From assembly GCA_016841675.1 (NCBI GenBank), contig JAENYQ010000006.1, positions 19,893-83,892 of the forward strand: a stretch of DNA of 64,000 nucleotides, read 5' to 3'. This document shows positions 26,919 through 35,048 of the stretch, piece by piece (within the stretch, counting starts at the first letter, position 1; every line of letters starts with the position of its first letter). The DNA is from Desulfotomaculum sp. (GTDB taxonomy: Bacteria; Bacillota; Desulfotomaculia; Desulfotomaculales; Desulfallaceae). Made by a program: the position numbers and the translations under genes. The notes beneath the pieces are model-generated. The model was not told the DNA's origin. It did no database searches and saw nothing but the letters and a program-made list of their open reading frames with translations.

Positions 26919-27013
26919 TCTCCTTTTCACAATGAAAGACATACCGGTTTCCCAACGTACCCTAACGGCCTAGTAACCATACCTATGGGCTAAGGTCTGC
27001 CAGATTCGGAGAA
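26919..27013 (-). ncRNA. Moco/Tuco-type riboswitch, distal, slightly degenerate
   Basis: Second aptamer in the same orientation, with CTCCGAATC in place of CTCCGAGCC and CTTTCATTGTG replacing the usual paired TTCCATTGCG. GGGAAACCGG is kept. I see no terminator between it and the proximal copy, so it may be a decaying duplicate or a second input. Confidence 0.7.
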
Positions 27014-27195
27014 CGAGTAGAGAACGAGTATTATACATTTTTTACAATTCGACTTAAGATGTTGAATTCCTGCAACAATGCAATAATTTAAATCTCATCT
27101 TTCAACGGTATATTAACAAGACATCCGTTGCCTGTAGAATAAATCAACACTTTAATGAACAGACTATATTTAACCAGAGGAGGGATGTCTTAGAA

Positions 27196-27993
27196 ATGAA
27201 GAATATTAACCTTGCCACTACAACCAGTGCCCAGGATAGCGGATTGCTTAACATGCTGCTACCCAAATTTGAATCCGCAAGCAGTTTCAAAGTGAGTGTG
27301 CGTGCGGTTGGTAGCGGGATGGCCATGGAGTTGGCCAACAAAGGCGAAGCTGATGTGCTACTTGTTCACGACCCGGAAGGGGAAGAAGGATTAGTAAACA
27401 GCGGTGTAGGAATCAGCAGGAAATTGGTAATGCACAATGACTTCATCCTGGTAGGTCCGCATGAAGACCCAGCGCGAATTAAAAACGAAGATTTTATTAT
27501 TGAGGCTTTTAAAAAAATTGCTCAAGCTAAAACCGTGTTTGTATCCCGTGGTGATTCTTCGGGCACTGACAAAAGAGAAAAGCAAATTTGGCAAAAATCA
27601 GGGATCAATACAGGAGATATTAATTACCATAACACCAAAAGCGGTATGGCCGAAACTCTGACAGTAACCTCGGCCAAAAAGGGATACACACTCACCGATC
27701 GGGCAACCTTTATGGCTCATAAACAAGAGTTGAACCTGGATATTATGGTTGAGGGCGACGACCTTCTACTTAACCTTTACCATGTTATACAGGTCAACCC
27801 CAATAAATTTCCCCAAGTGAATGCCGAAGGAGCAAAGCAATTTGCAGACTTTTTGCTTAGTCCGAGTGCCCAAGAAATCATCGCTAAACATATGCGGGAC
27901 AAATATGGCCATTCATTATTTATACCTGATGCCGGAAAATCAACGGACGATGTAAGACGTAGTGATTGGAAACAGCAGGTTATTTACAGCTGA
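27196..27993 (+). CDS. TupA-like tungstate/molybdate-binding protein without a signal peptide
   Basis: 265 residues starting MKNINLATTTSAQDSGLLNM. The ATTTSxQDSGLL anion-binding motif, AVGSGMAMELANKGEADVLL, VSRGDSSGTDKRE and YTLTDRATFMA are TupA hallmarks for oxyanion binding. The protein begins directly at the fold: no signal peptide or lipobox, and GAGGAGG sits about 12 nt before this ATG, so the start is well supported. No tupB or tupC follows. A cytosolic oxyanion sensor or store is possible. It is divergent from the sigma-54 activator. Confidence 0.85.
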   Translation: MKNINLATTTSAQDSGLLNMLLPKFESASSFKVSVRAVGSGMAMELANKGEADVLLVHDPEGEEGLVNSGVGISRKLVMHNDFILVGPHEDPARIKNEDFIIEAFKKIAQAKTVFVSRGDSSGTDKREKQIWQKSGINTGDINYHNTKSGMAETLTVTSAKKGYTLTDRATFMAHKQELNLDIMVEGDDLLLNLYHVIQVNPNKFPQVNAEGAKQFADFLLSPSAQEIIAKHMRDKYGHSLFIPDAGKSTDDVRRSDWKQQVIYS

Positions 27994-28048
27994 TTAAAAA
28001 ACCTCTTTACTGCCTGGAGTATTTACAAGTCATCCATAGAAATCGTGG

Positions 28049-28084
28049 ATTCAGGGGTACTCATTAATAGAGTACCCCTGAATT
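28049..28084. terminator. Bidirectional terminator between convergent genes
   Basis: TTCAGGGGTACTC and GAGTACCCCTGAA form a 13 bp stem with loop ATTAATA, serving the tupA-like gene and the convergent radical SAM gene. Confidence 0.85.
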
Positions 28085-28140
28085 GATTTATTTCATCCCT
28101 AGTAGCTCCCACCTTTTGTTACCTTTTCTTTTTTTAAAAT

Positions 28141-29274
28141 CTAAGTTTTAATTTCATACTTTATACTTCTCTGGTATCCGGTTTTTTTCAATTTATCTAA
28201 ATATCTTAATCTTGGAATAATTTCCTTGTGTATCTCACATGCAACAGATTTTCCTGATGAAGTACCGGTCAACAACAACTTATCATGCGGACATCCTCCC
28301 TGACAGATAGTTTTAGATTCACACTTTCTACATTCTTCTGGGATGTCTGGTCTTGTAACATCATTATGAAACATATCACATTGTATCTTACTTAAAGGTT
28401 TTGGGTCAAATATTGTTCCAGTTTTAAATAAATGGTCTCTAATACATGGCCCAATTGTTCCATCGGGATATACGGCAGCAAGTCTTTTTCCACAAGGGTA
28501 TGGAGAAGATTCAAGACCCCACATAGGAACTAAAGTATCCAACAAGAAAGTAGTATGAACATCATATCCCTTATCAATATAATCTTCCAGCGTATCACAT
28601 ACTTTATGATATTTATCCAATAATCTTTTTTTATATCCAGTGTCCGACCCTCTGTATATATTTTTTTGGTATCTTAAACGATATCCATTTTCTATCCCGA
28701 ATTTTGTTATATCAATAACTCTATCTAAGTTATATTCATCCATAGTAGCTGCTATTGTTTGTCCTATAACATTTGATCTTTTACTAATTATTTTCATTCT
28801 TCTTGACAGTTCTTCAATACTAATATCTGTAATACTCGTAGTTATCCATTGAATGTCTTCAAGGTTATCCCAATTTACCGAATCAACTAAATCACCATTC
28901 GTATATAGCGATCCTTGTATACCATCCGTATTTTTATAGACAGAATCCATAATTTTTTTTATTCTATCCGTTCTTAGTAATGGTTCCCCACCAAGAAAAA
29001 CAATTGTATTTACTTTAACGTTATTAACTTTCCAGACCTCTGGAATCCATTCTAATAACCTTGAGAAAGTATTCTCACTCATTTCCATTTTATCCTCATC
29101 ACCAACTTGATTATAGGCATAACAATAGTTACACCTCCTTGTGCACTTGTATGATAGAAATAAGATAAACCAGAAAAGAGGTAACTTACCCCAAATGCCT
29201 TGTCCCTTCACTCTTCCATCTTCAATAGAATACATTCTTTTCAATTGCTTAGCATGTTCTGTAAATTGCCTCAT
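28141..29274 (-). CDS. Radical SAM protein with SPASM-like C terminus
   Basis: 377 residues. The canonical CTRRCNYC cluster motif (CxxxCxxC) lies near residue 43, followed by FLGGEPLL. The C-terminal ~110 residues carry a SPASM-like cysteine set: PCGKR, GPCIRD, CRKCESKTICQGGCPHDK, likely holding auxiliary [4Fe-4S] clusters. SPASM proteins often modify peptides or mature enzymes, but no small precursor ORF is evident in the 55 bp upstream or the downstream gap. It follows the moeA-like gene closely, so it may read through from the Moco-type riboswitch at 31.1 kb. Substrate unknown. Its lower GC than moeA suggests a separate origin. Confidence 0.85.
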   Translation of the reverse strand: MRQFTEHAKQLKRMYSIEDGRVKGQGIWGKLPLFWFILFLSYKCTRRCNYCYAYNQVGDEDKMEMSENTFSRLLEWIPEVWKVNNVKVNTIVFLGGEPLLRTDRIKKIMDSVYKNTDGIQGSLYTNGDLVDSVNWDNLEDIQWITTSITDISIEELSRRMKIISKRSNVIGQTIAATMDEYNLDRVIDITKFGIENGYRLRYQKNIYRGSDTGYKKRLLDKYHKVCDTLEDYIDKGYDVHTTFLLDTLVPMWGLESSPYPCGKRLAAVYPDGTIGPCIRDHLFKTGTIFDPKPLSKIQCDMFHNDVTRPDIPEECRKCESKTICQGGCPHDKLLLTGTSSGKSVACEIHKEIIPRLRYLDKLKKTGYQRSIKYEIKT

Positions 29275-29329
29275 GTTTTATTACCTGGCCTTTCCTTATC
29301 TTTCTAACAATCATTTGCCCTTCCTCATT

Positions 29330-30835
29330 TTATATCATATATGCTGAAACTTTTTCTCCCGCCGTGAGCCAACCTCTACCAGGCGGTATATCCACGAACA
29401 AATTGCAGTCTGCCATTGTTCTCAAAACACTCTGCCCGGTGAGAATTCTTGCCCTGGCGATTCCTCCTTCTATAGAAAGCCTGGCCGCCTTCAATCTTCT
29501 TGCATCACTTTTATGGTAACCGTCGGATAGGATAACCTCTACTTTACGGGGCAGGATATATTTATGGCCCATCATTTTTTTCAGGACAGGCTTAACTAAA
29601 AGCTCAAAAGAAGTAAATGCAGCTCCCGGATGACCGGATAAGCCCAGGATTAATTTGCCGTCTTTTTTCGCCGCCACTAAGGATTTGCCGGGCCTGACTG
29701 TTACCCCTGAAAAAAGGCTCTCAACCACCGCCATATCCAGGGCATGTTCAACCAGGTCATAATCTCCGGTTGATACTCCTCCCGTAGTAATGACCAAATC
29801 CGCTTTTTCTAGGGCGGTTTGCACAATAGCTGCTATTTTTGCTGTTTCATCATGCACAATACCCAACGGGAGTGGTTCTATCCCAATATTCCTGAGAAGG
29901 GCTGCCAGGAAATACTGATTGCTATTATAAATTTGGCCGGCACCGAGTGTTTGGTCAAGCCCTGCCAATTCACTACCTGTACTGATGATAGCAACCTTAA
30001 CTGATGAATAAACAGGTATGTCATTAAACCCCGCCGCAGCCAGCAAGCCAAGCAGGGACGGGGTAACCGGCGAACCCTTACAAACAACATTTTCACCGGC
30101 TATTATTTCTTGGCCGGCTTTAATTACGTTGGTGCCCTCCAGAACCTGGTGATAAACCAGGATATCCGCCCCCTCCCGCCGAACATCTTCGTATTTGATC
30201 ACCGCATCAGCCCCCGAAGGAATAGGCGCACCTGTCATCACTTTAACTGCCGTCCGGGTCGAGACTTGAAAACGAGGGTTCCTTCCGGCCGGCACTTCTT
30301 CCAGGACCCGGAGTTGGGCCGGGGCATTTTTCCCGTTCTTTTCGGTATCCCGCCCTAATAGGGCATACCCATCCACTGAGGAACGATTAAATCCCGGTAT
30401 ATCTTCCTGAACCGTCAGGTCTTCCCGAATTGTACGTCCCAAAGCTTCCATCAAAGGCAGCTGTTCCCCCGGACGGGTGACCGCATGCTGCAGTAGAAGA
30501 TCGCGGGCTTGTTCCAGGGTTAAGTTCCTGCTCCAACAATGGGGTGAGATAGCGCAATAATCTTGGGGAATATTGATATTTATTAAAGCCTTTTCAGGAG
30601 TGCTCAGTGTTTGTAATTCATCCTCGACATAGTTAATCCTAACCATGGGAAACTCAAGAATCTCGGAAATATTCCGATCCGCAGGAGGTATCAATATATC
30701 CGATAAAATATCCTCATATAAGCCAAGATTGGACATTTCCCTGATAGAAACGTTTTCACAGTTTAGAGAATTAACTGCGTTTAAAATAATTTTTTGCGTT
30801 TCTTCAATGGATACCGATAAATTTTTATTTCTCAT
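29330..30835 (-). CDS. moeA: MoeA molybdopterin molybdenumtransferase with an extra N-terminal half-domain
   Basis: 501 residues from ATG 30835. Residues ~105-500 are a complete MoeA: PLMEALGRTIREDL, IPGFNRSSVDGYAL, VMTGAPIPSGADAVIKYED, ISTGSEL, TTGGVSTGDYDLVE, LSGHPGAAFTSF. It inserts Mo or W into adenylated molybdopterin. Residues 1-55 (SIEETQKIILNAVNSLNCEN ... DILIPPADRN) repeat the start of a MoeA, as if a second copy had been fused and cut down. A Moco-type riboswitch and terminator precede the gene. A second MoeA lies at 45.6 kb; one may prefer tungsten. Confidence 0.92.
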   Translation of the reverse strand: MRNKNLSVSIEETQKIILNAVNSLNCENVSIREMSNLGLYEDILSDILIPPADRNISEILEFPMVRINYVEDELQTLSTPEKALININIPQDYCAISPHCWSRNLTLEQARDLLLQHAVTRPGEQLPLMEALGRTIREDLTVQEDIPGFNRSSVDGYALLGRDTEKNGKNAPAQLRVLEEVPAGRNPRFQVSTRTAVKVMTGAPIPSGADAVIKYEDVRREGADILVYHQVLEGTNVIKAGQEIIAGENVVCKGSPVTPSLLGLLAAAGFNDIPVYSSVKVAIISTGSELAGLDQTLGAGQIYNSNQYFLAALLRNIGIEPLPLGIVHDETAKIAAIVQTALEKADLVITTGGVSTGDYDLVEHALDMAVVESLFSGVTVRPGKSLVAAKKDGKLILGLSGHPGAAFTSFELLVKPVLKKMMGHKYILPRKVEVILSDGYHKSDARRLKAARLSIEGGIARARILTGQSVLRTMADCNLFVDIPPGRGWLTAGEKVSAYMI

Positions 30836-31065
30836 TTTGAACTCTCTCCCCAGCAAAACTGTGTACTTAACTGTTTTGCGGAATATTTTTACATAATCGA
30901 TGTCCCATGCGTGTGCTCTGCATTATGGTATAACCTTCCAATGCGAAATCGTTTGCAGGAGCTATCAATCATCCTACAATATCCTCAAAGTGTATAGATT
31001 CTACCCTGTCCTTCAAGTACTACCTGACGCTGTCCCGTAGCCGTTTACTGAGCAGGTCTTAGATG

Positions 31066-31108
31066 CAAAATGCCGGGCAGTTTTGCGAAAAGCAAAGCTA
31101 GCCCGGCA
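31066..31108 (-). terminator. Terminator after the riboswitch ahead of moeA
   Basis: Minus strand GCCGGGCTAGC pairs with CTGCCCGGC, then ATTTTGC. Same design as at 26471. The U tract is short. Confidence 0.75.
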
Positions 31109-31123
31109 TAAATGCCGCATCCA

Positions 31124-31220
31124 GGTCTCCTTTTCGCAATGGAAGGCACGCCGGTTTCCCAACGCACCCTTAGGGCCAAAAAACCGTGGCATCAATGCTT
31201 TAGGCTATCTGGCTCGGAGC
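31124..31220 (-). ncRNA. Moco/Tuco-type riboswitch ahead of moeA
   Basis: Minus strand GCTCCGAGCCAGATAGCC, GGGAAACCGGCGTGCC, TTCCATTGCGAAAAGGAGA. All three conserved blocks are intact. It lies between the hdrA end and moeA and should respond to the pathway product. Confidence 0.85.
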
Positions 31221-31301
31221 ATATTATTAAAATGTAATAAAGTTTCCCCAATTATAGAGAGGACAAGATTATACCGTTAAATAAACGAGTTGTTCCTTGT
31301 T

Positions 31302-33546
31302 TTAAATAACTTCTTTTTTCTTTCTGACAATAGTTCTTTCTCCTTCAGGAACGGGCGACGGGACGGGCTCGCCGGAAATCTTCGTTACTGCACCAAATTT
31401 AGTGGGGCAGGCTTCAAAACAAGTTCCGCATTTGATGCATTTTTCCTGGTCAATAACATGGATCTGGTTCTTGGCACTGATAATAGCCTCAGCCGGGCAT
31501 CTTCTCGCGCAAGTCATACAGGCCCGGCACTTTTCACATGCCCCACACCCCATGCACTTTTTCACATCCACCTCGCAAACAGAGCCGGAGGCAATGACCG
31601 TATCACGCGAGAGAAGCGTTAAGATCCGACCGGCGGCTCCATAAGCCTGGTTAATTGTTTCCGGTATAAGCTTGGGATAGTGAGCCAATCCGCAGAGATA
31701 AACGCCGTCGGTACCAAACTCAACCGGTCTTAATTTGACATGGGCTTCTTTGAAAAAGCCGTCCGGGCTTAATGTTACTTTGAATAATTCCGCTACTTCC
31801 TTGGTTGCTGAGGAGGGAATAACAGCGGCAGCCAAAGTTATTAAATCAGCATCTAGTTCAAGCCGCTTACCTAAGATAAGGTCGGTTACGGTAACTTTTA
31901 GAACCGGACGGCCCTCATCGGACTCACCAGATTCCACCTGGGGCGGTTCATCCGGTGCATAACGGATGAACCGGACTCCTTTACCGGCCGCTTCCCGGTA
32001 ATAATCTTCTTTGAAACCATAGGTTCTCATGTCTCTAAAGAGGATGTAGATATCCATCTCGGGGTTTAGCTCTTTTAGTTTCAGGGCGTTCTTTATAGAT
32101 TCACTGCAACAGATGCGGCTGCAATAATTTCTGTCTTCGTTGCGGCAGCCTACGCATTGGATCATCACCAAATTTTCGGCGTTAATGAGCCTTTCGTCCT
32201 CTTTGGTAGTCAAGGAGTTCACCACATTGGGAGCCGGCCCCACTGGCGCTAAAAACCGACTCGGGAATATCTGTAGGACCCTGGAAAGCGCCGCTTACAA
32301 AGACTCCGAGTCTGTTGGTCTCCATAGGATTGACCGGATTGACCTTGCAAAAATCGTGATGATTGAGCTCGATGCCAAACTTTTTGGCCATCTCCTGTGC
32401 ATCGGCAGGAGGATTTAATCCGACGGATAATACCACCATATCGAATTCTTCTGCTTTTACTCCATCGTCGGGTGTAGAATAACGTACGGTGACATTTTTG
32501 GTTTCCGGGTGCTCTTTTACTATTGATGTATAGCTTCTGATAAACTGCACTCCGGGTAATTTCTCCGTCCTTTCGAAGAATCGTTCAAAATCCTTGCCAT
32601 AGGAACGAATATCGTTATGGAATATGGTACATTCAGCCTCTGCGTCGTGGTCTTTGGTTAAAATTACTTGTTTCTGGGCGTAGGTGCAGCATACAGCTGA
32701 ACAATAGCTGTTACCACCGGGGATAACCTGTCTGGAGCCAACGCATTGGATCCAGGCTATTTTATGAGGATGCTTCTTGTCTGAAGTACGCAGTATTTCA
32801 CCTTGGTATGGCCCAGTGGAGCTTAACAGCCGCTCAAATTCCATACTGGTTATTACGTTTTCAAAATCTCCGTAGTGATATTCCGACCTGACTTTGGGAT
32901 CATACGGTTCAAGACCGGTTGACAAAATTATTGCGCCTACATTTATTTCTTTTGTTTCCGGCGTTTGATTTAAATCTATGGCGTTATTTTTACATACTCC
33001 TTCGCATATTCTGCATTTATTCTCTTTAAGGTAGAGACAGCTTTCATCAATATATGCGACAAGGGGAATAGCCTGTGGAAAATAAATATGGACGGCTTTA
33101 TTCTGCGATATTTCCTGATTGAATTGATCAGGGTATTGGACCGGGCAGTACTCTACACAGGTAGTACAGCCCGTGCATTTGCTCTCGTCAATATATTTGG
33201 GCTTTTTATTGAGCATTACCTTGAAGTTGCCTGCTTCCCCCACTACACTTTCAACTTCAGTATAGGTTAAGACTTCTATATTTTGATGCCGGCCGACCTC
33301 GACCAGCTTTGGCGATAGTATTCACATGGAACAGTCATTGGTGGGAAAGGTCTTATCTAACTGGGCCATATGGCCTCCGATGCTCGGCGCTTTTTCCACC
33401 ATGAATACTTTAAAACCGGTAGTGGCCAGATCCAGTGAGGCTTGAATGCCGCTGATCCCGCCGCCAACAACCATTACATCGCCAAAGTTACTGTCTCCAC
33501 GACTTTTACAAAGCTGTTTAATTGTTTCTTTTAGCTCTTTTGCCAC
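31302..33546 (-). CDS. hdrA: Selenocysteine HdrA-like Fe-S flavoprotein, with an apparent +1 frameshift
   Basis: Three track ORFs make one gene. GTG 33546 (GAGGTGAT upstream) starts with [19 protein letters not shown], the FAD site, and reaches [12 protein letters not shown]; the same frame continues [12 protein letters not shown], so UGA 33322-33324 encodes Sec (residue 75). Next come [12 protein letters not shown] and the HdrA body. At about 32235 the frame breaks: [12 protein letters not shown] should read ASGAGSNVVNSL, implying one extra base in TCCC. The rest, with [20 protein letters not shown] and [12 protein letters not shown], is in the new frame. HdrA bifurcates or transfers electrons among ferredoxin and thiol or flavin partners. 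It follows bamB, bamC and fdhD. Frameshift: real mutation or sequencing error. Confidence 0.85.
33288..33307 (-). promoter_or_regulatory. Bacterial SECIS-type hairpin of hdrA
   Basis: 14 nt after the UGA the mRNA reads GCUGGUC-GAGGUC-GGCCGGC: a 7 bp stem (with G-U pairs) and a GAGGUC loop. Position and GGU-containing loop fit SelB recognition. Confidence 0.75.
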
Positions 33547-33612
33547 TTGCTATCACCTCATTTCATCAGGTTTAATGTTCCTATACTCTTCTGGTTAACC
33601 ATACTTAGTTTT

Positions 33613-34395
33613 TCAACAGCCAAGCAGTTTCGGGTGGGTAAACACTGCCAGGTAGTCGTCGCGGGCCTGACCAACCAGGGCAATGCCCAGATCATGAGCA
33701 AGCGAAATGGCATTCTTTGTCGGCGCGTGCCGCGAAACAACAACCGGGGTCTGCATCTTTGCCGCCTTGAGCAGCATCTCGGACGATATGCGACCAGTGA
33801 TCAGCAGCAGTCGGTCTTTGGTTGATAATCCCCTCAATAGACATTCACCCTGGATCTTGTTCAAGGTGTTATGTCGTCCGATATCCTCAGCCACTACGAG
33901 CAGGTTCCTGGTATCGGACAGAGCTGAAGTATGCACGCCGCCACTAAGCCGGTACAGATCCATCTGCTCTAAAAGCTGCTTCATCAGTGACAGCACTTCC
34001 GTTGGTGCAACAACAAGATCCGATTCCACCCTTTGCCCCTGAGTTTTGAAGACTGAACTGCCACTGCAGCCAAGTTTACGCAACGTTGGCAATAGATACT
34101 CGGAGTTTTTGAGCCGCACATCGGCCCGCGATACATCCTCACGCAACCGCATGCTCACCACGTCGCCAATGTCTGAAATGATACCCTCTGCGTAAAGATA
34201 TCCGATAACAAGGTAATTCAGCTTGGCTGCAGTACACAGGATTGTGACCAGTGCTTCCTGATTCACATAAATAGTGAGCTCCATCTCGCAGGGCACGTGA
34301 ACTGAGGTACTGACCCATGCCCCGTCTGAAAAGCGTTTACAAACCACTTCCGCTGCTACACCTTGCATATCTGATACTCCAATTGCTTTTTGCAT
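33613..34395 (-). CDS. fdhD: FdhD-family sulfurtransferase, CxxC motif degenerate
   Basis: 260 residues from ATG 34395 (GGAAGGGAAG upstream). FdhD blocks are clear: VVAEDIGRHNTLNKIQGECL, RISSEMLLKAAKMQTPVVVS, APTKNAISLAHDLGIALVG. FdhD carries sulfur from cysteine desulfurase to the Mo/W centre of formate dehydrogenase. The usual loop CxxC is here GCSGSS, with only one Cys. It stands between the bamC-like and hdrA genes rather than beside fdhA (7 kb away), so it may serve the BamB-like W enzyme, the formate dehydrogenase, or both. Confidence 0.85.
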   Translation of the reverse strand: MQKAIGVSDMQGVAAEVVCKRFSDGAWVSTSVHVPCEMELTIYVNQEALVTILCTAAKLNYLVIGYLYAEGIISDIGDVVSMRLREDVSRADVRLKNSEYLLPTLRKLGCSGSSVFKTQGQRVESDLVVAPTEVLSLMKQLLEQMDLYRLSGGVHTSALSDTRNLLVVAEDIGRHNTLNKIQGECLLRGLSTKDRLLLITGRISSEMLLKAAKMQTPVVVSRHAPTKNAISLAHDLGIALVGQARDDYLAVFTHPKLLGC

Positions 34396-34404
34396 TTCAG
34401 CTTC

Positions 34405-34493
34405 CCTTCCACTGGGGACATTCCTCGACCCCATAGCCTTGACCCATAAGCAGAATAGGGGTGTCCCCTTTCATATTTGGGGGACATTCCTCA
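34405..34493. repeat. Cluster of GGGGACA/TGTCCCC elements between bamC-like and fdhD
   Basis: Contains actggggacattcctcgacc, ggggtgtcccctttcatatt and tgggggacattcctcatta. The TGTCCCCTTTC core is the same as in the 34 bp repeats inside the glucan synthase gene. Confidence 0.6.
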
Positions 34494-35048
34494 TTAGTCC
34501 CTCTCTACCATTCGGGCCAATGTATCCACCAGCGTGTCTAATCCATGCCTGTCCACCAAGTGTTTCAATCCCATTTCCATCTCACCCAAAATCACTTCTT
34601 CTTCGACTTCCTCTTCCCTTTCTTCGTAAATCAGGACATCATTTAAGCACACTTGAACACAGAGCGGCTTTTCTCCTGGCGGCTTTTCTCCTGGCGCATT
34701 TTCTTCACACATATCGCATTTTAAAGGGAGGCCGGAATCAGGCTCTTTGAATAAATCCCTGGATGGACAGGCAGCCCTGCAGAAGCCGCACTCGTCGTAT
34801 TCCTTTCCGTCAATTATATATTTATCTCGGCCCATGCATTCGGCTGCAGCCAGCTCACCCGCAAATACCGGCAGCCAGATGTCTTTTAGCCGGTGGGTCA
34901 TCACCTGAATCCGGGATCTGGCCGGATTATTGCTGCTGTATTTCGGTATAGCATGAAATGAGGAGCAGGCTACTTCACAGGCCCGACAGCCATTACATTT
35001 ATCTGCATCGACTTTGATCGTCTTGATCTTCTTCTTAATCTTGGCCAT
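34494..35048 (-). CDS. BamC-like polyferredoxin subunit
   Basis: 184 residues with four cysteine groups: CNGCRACEVACSSFH, ECGFCRAACP, CDMCEE and a later CVQVC. It overlaps the BamB-like gene by 14 bp, so the two are translationally coupled. VDADKCNGCRACE and YSSNNPARSRIQV resemble BamC, the electron-transfer subunit of class II benzoyl-CoA reductase. A 15 bp direct duplication (cggcttttctcctgg twice, 34673-34702) gives the linker PGEKPPGEKP. The acidic EEREEEVEEEV tail is typical of the family. Confidence 0.82.
   Translation of the reverse strand: MAKIKKKIKTIKVDADKCNGCRACEVACSSFHAIPKYSSNNPARSRIQVMTHRLKDIWLPVFAGELAAAECMGRDKYIIDGKEYDECGFCRAACPSRDLFKEPDSGLPLKCDMCEENAPGEKPPGEKPLCVQVCLNDVLIYEEREEEVEEEVILGEMEMGLKHLVDRHGLDTLVDTLARMVERD

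Noticed and set aside
28010-28140. Peptide precursor for the radical SAM/SPASM protein
   Set aside because: Only a terminator hairpin is found downstream and 55 bp upstream; no small ORF with a ribosome site.
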